Notes: generated from the sequence alone by a model not told the origin. Numbered from the stretch's first letter, positions 24,622-34,778 are shown. The stretch is DNA of 64,000 nt from Beijerinckia sp. 28-YEA-48 (GCF_900104955.1 NZ_FNSI01000001.1:5180001-5244000), one strand, 5' to 3'. Made by a program: numbers and translations.

Positions 24622-26568
24622 ATGCGATTTACACCGTCCCTGCTTGAAGAGATCAAAGCACGGCTTCCCGTATCGGAAGTCGTGCGTCGGCGCGTGCAAT
24701 TGAAGAAGTCTGGCCGTGAGTTCAGCGGCTTGTCGCCTTTCTCCCAGGAAAAGTCGCCGTCGTTTTTCGTCAACGACCAGAAAATGGCCTGGTTCGATTT
24801 CTCCTCCGGCCAGAACGGCAACATCTTCGACTTCGTCATGCGCACCGAAGGGCTGACGTTCCCCGAAGCGGTGGAGCGGCTGGCGGCGGAAGCGGGTGTG
24901 CCGCTGCCGAAATCGACGCCCGAAAATATCGAGCGCGAAAAGAAACGCACGACCTTGCAGGAAGTTCTCGAACTTTCGGCGAAGTTTTTCGAGGAGCAAT
25001 TGCAGGCGCGTAACGGCGCCAAGGCGCGCGGTTATCTGGCCGGCCGGGGCATGGGCGCATCGGTGCAAAAGCAGTTCCGGCTCGGCTATTCGCCCGACGA
25101 GCGATTCGCTCTGCGCGACTATCTTGCCGGTAAAGGCGCCAGCGCCGAGATGATGATCGAGGCCGGCATGCTGATCCACGGCGAGGATATCGCCGTGCCT
25201 TACGACCGGTTCCGCGACCGCGTGATGTTCCCGATCTGCGACCGGGCCGGCAAGGTGATCGCTTTCGGTGGCCGGGCGCTGGAAAAGGATGTTCCTGCTA
25301 AATATCTGAATTCACCCGAAACACCGCTCTATCACAAGGGCTCGGTGCTGTATAACCAACACAATGCCCGCAAGGCGGCGCACGAGGCCGATGGCCAGGT
25401 GATCGTGGTTGAGGGCTATGTCGACGCCATCGCCATGACGGGTGTCGGCTTCGCCAATGTGGTGGCGCCTTGTGGCACGGCGCTGACGCCGGACCAGTGC
25501 GAGAACCTCTGGCGCATGGCCGAAGAGCCGATCCTGTGTTTCGACGGCGACAAGGCCGGTCGCAAGGCGGCCCATCGGGCTATCGACACGGCCTTGCCGA
25601 TGATCGGGCCGGGTAAGAGCCTGCGATTTGCCTTTCTGCCCGACGGACAGGACCCGGACGATCTCGCCCGCAGCGGCGGGCAGGAGGCGATCGGCGCTGT
25701 TTTGGCCGCGGCGCGACCGCTGGCCGATGTTTTGTGGACGCGCGAGAGCGAGGCCGGCCCCCTGGATACGCCGGAACGGCGTGCGGCGCTTGAACGCAGG
25801 CTCAATACCGTCGTTCGCGAAATCACCGACGAGACCCTGCGGCGCTACTATCTCGACGACATGCGATCGCGGCTCGACGCCCTGCTTGGGCCGCGTCGGG
25901 GCGGTGGCGCGGGGGGCTTCCAGGCAAAGGGCCAGCGGCAAGGTGCTGCCCCTGGGCGGGCGCCTGGCAAGCGTTTTCAACCGCCGGGGGCGGCGCAGGG
26001 CTATCGGTTTCTGTCGCCAGGCGTCAGTTCCAGCATTGCAAAATCAGTGCTTTTCACGCGCGCGGGCGGGTTTCCGGCTCGGGAATCGATGATTCTGCTG
26101 TTGTTTGCCAATCACGCGGAACTGCTGGCCCGGCATAGCGAGGATTTGGCCAGCCTCGAATGCACCAATAAGGACGCCGCCCGCCTGCGCGATGCGCTGG
26201 CGACCCTGGCGGCCGACCGGCTGGACAGCGATATCGAGATCCGGGCTGCCCTGACCGAAATGGGGCTGGGCCCCGATCTCCATAAGGCCGAGGCCATGGT
26301 TGGCGTGGCCTCGCTCTGGGTGCTAAAGCCGGCAGCGGCCCTGGAAGACGCAGAAGTGGCTCTGCAACAGGCTCTGGTCTTGCATCGGCGGGCCTTAGCG
26401 TTAAATAGAGAGCTTAAATCGGCTGAATTAGCGCTTGCCGAGGACGCCACCGAAGAGAACGTCGCCCGCCTCAGGGAAATTCAGTCGGAGCTTTCAACCA
26501 TCGACGGCCGCGAGGCCGCATTGGAAGGGTTCGGGTTCATGTCCGGTCGGTTGAGCCGGGCATTGTAA
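24622..26568 (+). CDS. dnaG: DNA primase
   Basis: The 648-residue protein makes RNA primers for replication. The N-terminal domain aligns with the DnaG zinc domain, but the four zinc ligands are replaced: Ser38, Ser41, Asp59 and Ser62 stand where Cys, His, Cys, Cys are expected. The catalytic core is intact: YLNSPETPLYHKGSVLYN, the TOPRIM motif IVVEGYVDAIAM near residue 260 and LCFDGDKAGRKAAHR. A flexible Gly/Arg/Pro-rich linker near 430-460 leads to the helicase-binding C-terminal domain (residues 490-645). It precedes rpoD by 174 bases, the classic dnaG-rpoD order. The lost zinc site appears to be shared by alphaproteobacterial primases. Confidence 0.97.
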   Translation: MRFTPSLLEEIKARLPVSEVVRRRVQLKKSGREFSGLSPFSQEKSPSFFVNDQKMAWFDFSSGQNGNIFDFVMRTEGLTFPEAVERLAAEAGVPLPKSTPENIEREKKRTTLQEVLELSAKFFEEQLQARNGAKARGYLAGRGMGASVQKQFRLGYSPDERFALRDYLAGKGASAEMMIEAGMLIHGEDIAVPYDRFRDRVMFPICDRAGKVIAFGGRALEKDVPAKYLNSPETPLYHKGSVLYNQHNARKAAHEADGQVIVVEGYVDAIAMTGVGFANVVAPCGTALTPDQCENLWRMAEEPILCFDGDKAGRKAAHRAIDTALPMIGPGKSLRFAFLPDGQDPDDLARSGGQEAIGAVLAAARPLADVLWTRESEAGPLDTPERRAALERRLNTVVREITDETLRRYYLDDMRSRLDALLGPRRGGGAGGFQAKGQRQGAAPGRAPGKRFQPPGAAQGYRFLSPGVSSSIAKSVLFTRAGGFPARESMILLLFANHAELLARHSEDLASLECTNKDAARLRDALATLAADRLDSDIEIRAALTEMGLGPDLHKAEAMVGVASLWVLKPAAALEDAEVALQQALVLHRRALALNRELKSAELALAEDATEENVARLREIQSELSTIDGREAALEGFGFMSGRLSRAL

Positions 26569-26616
26569 TTTGCGCCGTAATTTGCGTCCTGCCCCGGGCG
26601 CGGTGCTGTGGTTAAG

Positions 26617-26632
26617 GCGGACTTAAGTCCGC
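26617..26632. promoter_or_regulatory. Perfect 16-base palindrome upstream of rpoD
   Basis: GCGGACTTAAGTCCGC is fully self-complementary and lies 110 bases before the rpoD start and 49 after the dnaG stop. With no loop it is more like a dimeric-protein operator than a terminator. The binding protein is unknown. Confidence 0.4.
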
Positions 26633-26742
26633 ATCAGGAATGGTGAATGGAGCGAATCGCCCGTCAGGGCGATCCAGTGAGATTTTCCGGTGAGATTTCC
26701 CGCGCGCATGTGAATGCGGATGCGGTGTGATTGGAGTGCGAG

Positions 26743-28794
<2,052 letters not shown>

Positions 28795-28818
28795 GCTGAA
28801 CAACTGAGTGAGCCGACC

Positions 28819-29094
28819 ATGTCTCTCTTGAAAAAACTCTTCGGCATCGGCGGCGCCAGCGAAAGGCCGGCGGCGCCGACGCAGGAGATCGAGCATAACG
28901 GCTTCACCATTCGCGCCACGCCGTTTGAAAACGGCGGGCGCTACCAGCTGTGCGGCATTATCGTCGGCAGCGATGGCGTGGAAGAAAAATTCATCCGTGC
29001 CGATGCCTTCGGTTCACTGGAAGAAGCTGTCGACATGACCTTCTTCAAGGGCAAACAGATCATCGATCTGCGCAACGCCCGGATGCCGAGCTGA
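28819..29094 (+). CDS. HlyU-family protein
   Basis: The 91-residue product matches the HlyU domain family of alphaproteobacteria (not the ArsR-type Vibrio HlyU): MSLLKKLFGIGG start, then HNGFTIRATPFENGGRYQLCG and a C-terminal ADAFGSLEEAVDMTFFKGKQIIDLR. The family is annotated as transcriptional activator but has little experimental support. It begins 24 bases after rpoD and may be cotranscribed with it. Confidence 0.88.
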   Translation: MSLLKKLFGIGGASERPAAPTQEIEHNGFTIRATPFENGGRYQLCGIIVGSDGVEEKFIRADAFGSLEEAVDMTFFKGKQIIDLRNARMPS

Positions 29095-29192
29095 TCCTGC
29101 AATCTGTTTTCGATTTTTAACTTGCGTGCTTGATCGGCTGCCGCCGATCGGCACAATCGGCTGTGGCGATTCCGCCCGGAGCAGATCCAGCC

Positions 29193-29609
29193 ATGACGGC
29201 CCCCAATCCCTCAAAACCGCCGGCGCAGACCCGGCCGACTGGACAGCTCACCGTTCGCACCATCGCCATGCCCGCCGACACCAATGCCAATGGTGATATT
29301 TTCGGCGGCTGGGTTATGTCGCGAATGGACCAGGCCGGCGGCATCGCCGGCGTCGAGCGGGCGCAGGGGCGGGTGGTGACCGTGAAGGTCGATTCGATGG
29401 TCTTCATCGCGCCGATGAAGGTCGGCGACGTGCTCGAAATTTATCATGAGATCGAGAGTATCGGCCGCACCTCGATGAAGATCCGCATGGAGGCCTGGGC
29501 GCAGCGCTTTCAGACGACCCAGCGCGACAAGGTGACGGAAGCGACCTTCACCTTCGTCGCCGTCGACGACAACGGCCGTCCCAGACCGATCCCCAAGCAT
29601 GATGGTTGA
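29193..29609 (+). CDS. Acyl-CoA thioesterase (YciA-like hot-dog)
   Basis: The 138-residue protein has the single hot-dog domain of YciA/BFIT-type acyl-CoA thioesterases, with the catalytic motif NANGDIFGGWVMSRMD near residues 31-46 (Asn and Asp conserved) and VKVDSMVFIAPMKVGDV on the central strand. It hydrolyses short- to medium-chain acyl-CoA to free acid and CoA. The start at 29193 is favoured because family members begin shortly before the TVRTIAMPADTN segment. It is 98 bases downstream of the HlyU-family gene. Confidence 0.92.
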   Translation: MTAPNPSKPPAQTRPTGQLTVRTIAMPADTNANGDIFGGWVMSRMDQAGGIAGVERAQGRVVTVKVDSMVFIAPMKVGDVLEIYHEIESIGRTSMKIRMEAWAQRFQTTQRDKVTEATFTFVAVDDNGRPRPIPKHDG

Positions 29610-29720
29610 TGCTTAACCGCACAGGATTTGCAACCCGGGATGTGCCCCCAGGATTTGCTTGCCGCGCGCAATCGAATATATGTGCGGCACTCCCGCAGGC
29701 GCGGCCGGTTGCCGTGTTTC

Positions 29721-29796
29721 GGGCCGATAGCTCAATGGTTAGAGCCGGCCGCTCATAACGGTCTGGTTGCAGGTTCGAGTCCTGCTCGGCCCACCA
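29721..29796 (+). tRNA. tRNA with CAU anticodon, probably tRNA-Ile2 (lysidine type)
   Basis: The 76 bases fold as a complete tRNA: acceptor GGGCCGA/TCGGCCC, D-arm GCTC-AATGGTTA-GAGC, anticodon stem GGCCG/CGGTC with loop CTCATAA, T-arm GCAGG-TTCGAGT-CCTGC, encoded CCA. The anticodon is CAT at 29754-29756. A G1-C72 pair and no run of three G-C pairs in the anticodon stem exclude the initiator. The short D-loop and overall match to known CAU-type isoleucine tRNAs favour tRNA-Ile2 over elongator tRNA-Met, but sequence alone leaves some doubt. Confidence 0.9.
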
Positions 29797-29861
29797 ATCT
29801 CTTTCGGCGAAATCCGCTCGGCGAAATCGGCGAGCGCCATGAAGATCAATAAGAGGATCTC

Positions 29862-29896
29862 AGCAAAATCACGTTTCTACCGAAACGTGATTTGCT
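29862..29896. repeat. Dispersed palindrome, copy 3
   Basis: AGCAAAATCACGTTTC (29862-29877), loop TACC and GAAACGTGATTTGCT (29882-29896) match the elements at 20201 and 24035, with one extra A in the left arm. It sits between the tRNA and the convergent MFS gene and abuts the latter's TAG stop. Confidence 0.82.
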
Positions 29897-31258
29897 CTAG
29901 TGGGCGAGCACGACCTCGTCAGAGGGAGCGTTGGCGCCGGTGTCGTGCAGGAATATCATCACGATGCAGGCGACGAGGGAGATGAGCAGCGGCGCCGCGG
30001 CAATGAGGTAGAGATATTCGAGCTGGAAGTTCATGCCGATGAGCATGCCGCCCAGCGCCGGCCCGCCAAACGCACCGAAGCGTCCGATGCCGAAGGCATA
30101 GCCCACGCCCAGCGCGCGAACGTGGGTTGGGTAGAGGATGCCCGCTGTCGCATTGAGGCCGAACTGGATACCGAGCAGGCAAAATCCCGAAGCGAAGGTG
30201 ATCCACACCAGCCACGGGGTTGTCGCCAGATATCCGATCGCAGCCGTCGATGGTATGCCCAACAGGATGAGCAGAATGACTGGCCGCAATCCCATCTTGT
30301 CGACGAACCGGCACATGACGAGCCCGCACACCGAGCCGCCGAGCTGGAACATGAGGCCGGCATTCTGCGCCGTGGCGGCGCTGCCGCCGGCCTTGATCAA
30401 GGCAGGGGTGATGATGGTCTGCAGCCAGATGTTGACGAAGTAGAACACCATAAGGTTGATCGCAAACAGCAGCCACATGAGTGGCGTGATCACCGCGAAC
30501 TTGCCGACGAACAGATCGGTGAAGCGCGCCTTTTCCCGATTATGGCTGGCGGAGACGATGACGTCGTTGGGGCCGATCGCCGTTCCCATGCGCGCAGCCA
30601 AGCGTACCATCTCCTGCCGCCGCGATGGGATCAGGCTGAGATATTTGATCGACTCGGGCAAAATGAAGAACGAGAGAGCGGCGATCACGAGAGGTAGGAT
30701 GCCGCCAATCCAGAAGATGATCGGCCAATCGTAGGTGCCCACCAATGTATTGGCGACGATGGGCGGGAAAATGCCGCCGAGCGTGGTGCCGATGAACATC
30801 AGGATGATGAATGTCGCGCGGACCCGGCGTGGCGCCATTTCCGCGTTCAGCGAGATCGTGTTTGAAACCACGCCGCCGACGCCGAAACCGGTGAGGAACC
30901 GGGCCCAGGTGAGATGCTCGACGGAATTCGACACGGCGACCAGCATCGTAAACAGGCCGAAGACGACGAGCGAGAGGATGATCGCGATTTTGCGCCCGTA
31001 GCGGTCGCCGACCCAGCCAAAGAGCGGCGCGCCGAACAACACGCCGAAATTGGTCGCGCTGAACGGGAATGTCAGCGCCGCGGGTGAAGCGAGGTGCCAG
31101 TCACGCACAAAAAACGGTCCGGCCGCGGGCGCCGCCGAAATGTCGTAGCCATCGATGAGCGTGATGATGAAACACCAGAACACCAGAAGCCAGTTGAAGC
31201 CCGTGATTTTCTGATTATCGACCAGATCGTCGATGTTGACCGTTGCGGCTTGAGGCAC
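29897..31258 (-). CDS. MFS transporter, aromatic acid:H+ symporter-like
   Basis: The 453-residue protein has 12 predicted membrane helices. Helix 1 carries the DGYD motif (CFIITLIDGYDISA) that is essential in aromatic-acid symporters such as PcaK and BenK, and loop 2-3 has the MFS signature GWVGDRYGRK. The helix 4 region MAPRRVRATFI and HVRALGVGYAFGIGRFGA also fit the AAHS family. It probably imports benzoate or a related aromatic acid with protons at the inner membrane. It lies upstream of the box region on the minus strand, 196 bases beyond the end of the hydrolase/DUF4863 pair. Confidence 0.88.
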   Translation of the reverse strand: MPQAATVNIDDLVDNQKITGFNWLLVFWCFIITLIDGYDISAAPAAGPFFVRDWHLASPAALTFPFSATNFGVLFGAPLFGWVGDRYGRKIAIILSLVVFGLFTMLVAVSNSVEHLTWARFLTGFGVGGVVSNTISLNAEMAPRRVRATFIILMFIGTTLGGIFPPIVANTLVGTYDWPIIFWIGGILPLVIAALSFFILPESIKYLSLIPSRRQEMVRLAARMGTAIGPNDVIVSASHNREKARFTDLFVGKFAVITPLMWLLFAINLMVFYFVNIWLQTIITPALIKAGGSAATAQNAGLMFQLGGSVCGLVMCRFVDKMGLRPVILLILLGIPSTAAIGYLATTPWLVWITFASGFCLLGIQFGLNATAGILYPTHVRALGVGYAFGIGRFGAFGGPALGGMLIGMNFQLEYLYLIAAAPLLISLVACIVMIFLHDTGANAPSDEVVLAH

Positions 31259-31454
31259 GGGGCGTCCTTCCTAGCGTATGTTCCGAGCCGGTCGGGCGCT
31301 GGGCGGGTTGCAGCCGGAACTTGGTACAACCTTAGCCAGAATGCCTTGACCTGTCATCCGCCGAGATTCTCATTCAAAGGAAGTTGATGATGAAAGGCCC
31401 ATTGCAGAAGCACTTCTGTGGTTTCTGCCTGTTGTGTCGCAGCGCGAATCTAAG

Positions 31455-32267
31455 TCATGCCGCGTCGAGATGATCCGTAAAATTTTTGATCGCGGAAATG
31501 GTCTCTGCTGATGCTTCGCGATGAGGTGTGTGACGAACATTGGGCAGGAGGAGACGCTCGTGTTGCGTTCCTGTCGTCGTCAGCGCCTGATCCAAAGCAT
31601 CGATCTGCGCGACGGTGCCATATTGATCTTCGGCGCCTTGAATCGCGAGCACCGGCATTCGCAGCGAAGCTAAATCTGAACGCATCTCAAGCGCTTGCGG
31701 GAAGTGGGGATTGAGCCAGACATCGTTCCAGCCGCGAAAGGCGCCGTCGACGTCCTTATGCCAACGGGCAAGCTTTTCCCGGAGGTCCGTCGTCTCATAG
31801 GCGGCTTTCGTCTTGGCAATCTCGCGGATCGAAAAATCCTCGACAAAGAAGTGCGGTGCGATGAGGACTGTGCCGCGCACTCTAGGATCAGGCTGCGCCG
31901 CTCCGTAGAGCGCGGCGATGGTTGCGCCGTCCGAATGCCCGACGAGCACGATGCGCGCCGCATCAATGCCGGCGATGACTTTAGGCAGAACGTTACGCGT
32001 ATGCTGGCGCATATAGTCGAGCGGTCGCGGCAGTTGAATGGGCGTAGAGGCGCCATAGCCTTCGCGCGAATAGGCGAAGACGCCGGCGCCGGTGGCTTTG
32101 GCCAAAGCGGCTCTGAACTGACCCCACAGCTGGGCGCAGCCGAGCCCTTCATGCAATAGGAGAATAACCGGCGCATCGGCGGAGGCTGGCGGCTCGAACG
32201 TATATTCGAGAGCGTAGTCGCCCGCTTGGACGAAGCCTGATGTCGTCATCGTTGTGAGGTCCGTCAC
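31455..32267 (-). CDS. Alpha/beta hydrolase in the box region
   Basis: The 270-residue protein has the oxyanion segment LLLHEGLGCAQLW, the nucleophile elbow LVGHSDGATIAALYG (Ser near residue 112), an acid in IQGAEDQYG near residue 217 and a C-terminal His in VRHTPH. There is no signal peptide, so it is cytoplasmic. The ATG overlaps the stop of the DUF4863 gene by four bases, so the two are translationally coupled. Similar hydrolases accompany box clusters elsewhere; a role in removing lactones or esters formed from epoxide side reactions is possible but unproven. Confidence 0.88.
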   Translation of the reverse strand: MTDLTTMTTSGFVQAGDYALEYTFEPPASADAPVILLLHEGLGCAQLWGQFRAALAKATGAGVFAYSREGYGASTPIQLPRPLDYMRQHTRNVLPKVIAGIDAARIVLVGHSDGATIAALYGAAQPDPRVRGTVLIAPHFFVEDFSIREIAKTKAAYETTDLREKLARWHKDVDGAFRGWNDVWLNPHFPQALEMRSDLASLRMPVLAIQGAEDQYGTVAQIDALDQALTTTGTQHERLLLPNVRHTPHREASAETISAIKNFTDHLDAA

Positions 32268-32761
32268 GCTTTTTGACCCGTGAATGCGATGGCGCCTTCG
32301 GGCAGGAGATAAAGGATGCAGGCTTTGCCGCCGGTGACGGTCGGGAAGTGCGCTGAGCCTGGTGGATAAACATACCAGCCGCGTGGCTTGCCATCGAACA
32401 TGGGCGCGCCCGTGAGCGGCATGATCATGCCGATTTCGCCGGTCGTGTGGATGTGATGCGGCCCGGCGATGTTGTCCATGACAACCACGTCGACACTGAA
32501 GGTGCCGGCTTCCTGTCCCGGTTTGACGGCGCGGCCATAGGCAATCCCGCCCGCTGTGCGCGCGCAGAGCCAGCCTTCCTTGACGCCGTTGAGGACGAGT
32601 TGTTCGAGATCGTCGAAGTTCGTTTCGCCCGGCGGGAAGGTGCTTTGCAGAAAGCGTTCGAGATCGGCATCGAGCGGGCGGTCGCCGATGGCTTCAGCGA
32701 TCTGGCCGACGGTGGCGCGGAATTGGCTTTCTCCTGTTGAAGGCATTCCTGCTGAAGACAT
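32264..32761 (-). CDS. DUF4863-family cupin-like protein
   Basis: The 165-residue product belongs to the DUF4863 family, whose best-known relative is 4-hydroxylaminobenzoate lyase (PnbB). Visible features are TNFDDLEQLVLNGVKEGWLC in the N-terminal half and a small beta-barrel with GPHHIHTTGEIGMIMPL (His cluster like a cupin metal site), PRGWYVYPPGSAHFPTV. Since nothing here suggests nitroaromatic breakdown, its task is probably a benzoyl-CoA-side reaction; this is inference. The start at 32761 has CGGAGGAAGG upstream; the longer frame upstream covers the promoter. Divergent from the enoyl-CoA hydratase gene. Confidence 0.82.
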   Translation of the reverse strand: MSSAGMPSTGESQFRATVGQIAEAIGDRPLDADLERFLQSTFPPGETNFDDLEQLVLNGVKEGWLCARTAGGIAYGRAVKPGQEAGTFSVDVVVMDNIAGPHHIHTTGEIGMIMPLTGAPMFDGKPRGWYVYPPGSAHFPTVTGGKACILYLLPEGAIAFTGQKA

Positions 32762-32781
32762 GGCGGACCTTCCTCCGACTA

Positions 32782-32843
32782 TGCAAAATAATGCATATTT
32801 CTTTCGGCTGGATTTGGCGAAGTCAAGAAGGAATGCATTATAT
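32782..32843. promoter_or_regulatory. Candidate BoxR sites in the DUF4863/hydratase divergent promoter
   Basis: Within the AT-rich 154-base gap there are TGCA at 32782-32785 and 32792-32795 (ten bases apart, as ATGCAAAATAATGCAT) and ATGCATTATAT at 32833-32843. The last string recurs exactly in front of boxC at 34736-34746. BoxR/BzdR operators in Azoarcus contain TGCA repeats, so these are likely sites of the neighbouring BoxR. Motifs are seen; binding is inferred. Confidence 0.55.
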
Positions 32844-32915
32844 AACATATTATACGAGTCTTGCACCGTTCGGCATCCTGCGATGTTGGATCGGAAGGCG
32901 CATCAGGAGAAAGCG

Positions 32916-33722
32916 ATGTCGGAGCAACAGGGCCCCAGCGTCCTCGTTCAGAGAGACGGTTATGTCGGGCGCATCGTTCTGTCTCGCCCGCAGCGACTAA
33001 ACGCGCTGACGGCTGACATGCTGAAGGCCTTGCAGGCGGCGCTGCGGGATCTCGCCGAAGACACAGGCGTTCGGACCATCGTGTTGACCGGCGCGGGGCG
33101 GGCCTTCTGCGCGGGGCAGGATCTTTCCGAGCGTGACCCGCGACAGCGCAGCGAGCCCTTCGATCTCGAGGCCATTCAGCGGCGCAGCTATCATCCAATC
33201 TTGCAGCTGATGCGCGCGACGCCGAAGCCTGTCGTCACCGTCGTCAATGGTCTCGCGGCGGGGGCCGGAGTTGCGTTGGCGCTTGCGGGCGACATCGTCG
33301 TCATGCGCGAAACCGCCCGGTTTGTTTTCTCCTTCGTCAAGGTGGGTCTGTCAGTGGACGCCGGACTTGGCTGGAGCCTGGTCAAGGCGCTAGGGCCGAT
33401 GAAGGCGCGCACGCTGTTGATGCTGGGCGGCGAATTGTCGGCGCGCGAGGCGGCCACGATGGGGCTGGTCAGCGAATGTATCGCGGACGATGCCTTCGTG
33501 GCGCAGGCGGAGCATATCGTAAAAACTCTGGCAGCTGGCCCAGCAATGGCGCTTGCCGGATTGAAGCGCGCCGTGGATGCAGCGGCCACGACATCGGATT
33601 GGGACCATTATCTCGCCGTCGAAGCGCAGTGTCAGGGCGCTGCCGGCTTTGATCCCGATTATCGGGAAGGCGTTCTGGCCTTCCTGGAAAAGCGCGCGCC
33701 GAAATGGCGCGGGCTCAACTGA
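32916..33722 (+). CDS. Enoyl-CoA hydratase/isomerase (PaaG-like)
   Basis: The 268-residue crotonase shows GRIVLSRPQRLNALTADML, the oxyanion-hole strand GAGRAFCAGQDLSERD near residue 65, VVTVVNGLAAGAGVALALAGDIV near residue 105 and FVKVGLSVDAGLGWSL. The pattern resembles PaaG-type 1,2-epoxyphenylacetyl-CoA isomerase and enoyl-CoA hydratases. In this setting it probably shifts or hydrates the double bond of 3,4-dehydroadipyl-CoA, the BoxD product, toward beta-ketoadipyl-CoA. AGGAGA precedes the ATG at 32916. It converges on boxR with an eight-base gap. Confidence 0.88.
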   Translation: MSEQQGPSVLVQRDGYVGRIVLSRPQRLNALTADMLKALQAALRDLAEDTGVRTIVLTGAGRAFCAGQDLSERDPRQRSEPFDLEAIQRRSYHPILQLMRATPKPVVTVVNGLAAGAGVALALAGDIVVMRETARFVFSFVKVGLSVDAGLGWSLVKALGPMKARTLLMLGGELSAREAATMGLVSECIADDAFVAQAEHIVKTLAAGPAMALAGLKRAVDAAATTSDWDHYLAVEAQCQGAAGFDPDYREGVLAFLEKRAPKWRGLN

Positions 33723-33730
33723 GGCTGATT

Positions 33731-34639
33731 TTAAGTCTGCGTCAGGGTTGCCGGCAGGTCCATAATGCGATCGATCTCGTTCAGGCAGGCCTCCGGTGTC
33801 AGATCCGTCGTATCGACGGCGAACTCTGCGCGCGAATACTCATCTTCGCGCGAGAGAAGCAGCTTGCGCACATGTTCAAGCGCGCGCGGCTCGGCCTGAA
33901 AGGGGCGCATGTCGCCTTGGTTGATCACGCGCTGCAAATGCGTTTCGGGCGATGCCTTCAGCCAGATGGTGCGAAATGAGGAGATGATCGTTGCCATCGC
34001 CTCTTTGTTGGCGACGATACCGCCGGCGGTTTCAACGACGATGAAGTCATCGCGGTTGAGGAGCGCGTTGATGGCTTCGTTCTCCATGGCGCGATAGGCA
34101 TCGGGCCCGCCGAGATTGAACAGATCATCAAGGCCAATGCCGGTGCGCCGTTCGATCTCGCGGGTGACGCTGACGAAAGGCACATTGTGCCGCGCCGCGA
34201 GCAGGCGGCCGAGCGTCGATTTTCCAGCGCCGCGCAGACCCAGCAGAGCGACGCCGCGCTGGCTGCGGCGGCGTTCGTTGAGCCAGGCTTGCAGCGCCGG
34301 CACGCAGCCCTTCTGCTCAGCGCGCGACATGTTGCCGATCAAGGCGCCGAGGCTCTCATCCATGGAGGGATCGGTTGGCCGCGCGAAGGCTGTCGCACCG
34401 TCATCCATCAAGAGATCGGTCAGCTCGACGCCAAGTGCCGTGGCGATCCGCGAGAGGACGAGCAGGCTGACGTTCGATTCCGCCGCCTCGAGCTGAATGA
34501 GATAGCGCTCGGAGATACCGGCGGCCTCGACGACCTCCCGGCGAGAAAGCCCTCGGAGGTCGCGCAGGGTCCGGACCTTGCGGCCCACGCGAACAGCCAA
34601 GTCATCCGAATCGAGAGTTTCCGCTGATTTCATCGACAT
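33731..34639 (-). CDS. boxR: BoxR/BzdR-type regulator (HTH plus shikimate-kinase-like domain)
   Basis: The 302-residue protein joins a Cro/C1-type helix-turn-helix (residues 16-80: VRTLRDLRGLSRREVVEAAG, SERYLIQLEAAESNVSLL) to a shikimate-kinase-like domain from about residue 128 with the P-loop GLRGAGKSTLGRLLA. This fusion is the mark of BoxR and BzdR, which repress benzoate genes until benzoyl-CoA binds the kinase-like domain. FVSVTREIERRTG and VVETAGGIV follow the kinase pattern. It is divergent from boxC, in whose promoter candidate sites occur. Two close ATGs (34639, 34633) are possible. Confidence 0.95.
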   Translation of the reverse strand: MSMKSAETLDSDDLAVRVGRKVRTLRDLRGLSRREVVEAAGISERYLIQLEAAESNVSLLVLSRIATALGVELTDLLMDDGATAFARPTDPSMDESLGALIGNMSRAEQKGCVPALQAWLNERRRSQRGVALLGLRGAGKSTLGRLLAARHNVPFVSVTREIERRTGIGLDDLFNLGGPDAYRAMENEAINALLNRDDFIVVETAGGIVANKEAMATIISSFRTIWLKASPETHLQRVINQGDMRPFQAEPRALEHVRKLLLSREDEYSRAEFAVDTTDLTPEACLNEIDRIMDLPATLTQT

Positions 34640-34704
34640 TCATGAACTGTAGTTCAGAAAATAAGGCCAATCAAGGCTTGGAATAAGAAAATTCACAATT
34701 TGAA

Positions 34705-34746
34705 TTGACTCCTATCCGAGCCGGTGCCTAGTATTATGCATTATAT
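34705..34746 (+). promoter_or_regulatory. Candidate boxC promoter and BoxR site
   Basis: TTGACT (34705-34710), 18 bases, TAGTAT (34729-34734) form a fair sigma-70 promoter. ATGCATTATAT (34736-34746) overlaps the predicted transcription start and is identical to the string at 32833-32843. An operator here would block polymerase directly. GGGGAGGG before the boxC ATG gives a strong ribosome site. Confidence 0.55.
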
Positions 34747-34778
34747 CGCCTGTTTCGGCGGATGGGGAGGGTTAATTC

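Noticed and set aside
29721..29896. tRNA 3' end followed by a palindrome as an integration site (attB) of a genomic island
   Set aside because: No integrase gene and no second copy of the tRNA 3' end in the window; the palindrome also occurs twice away from tRNA genes.
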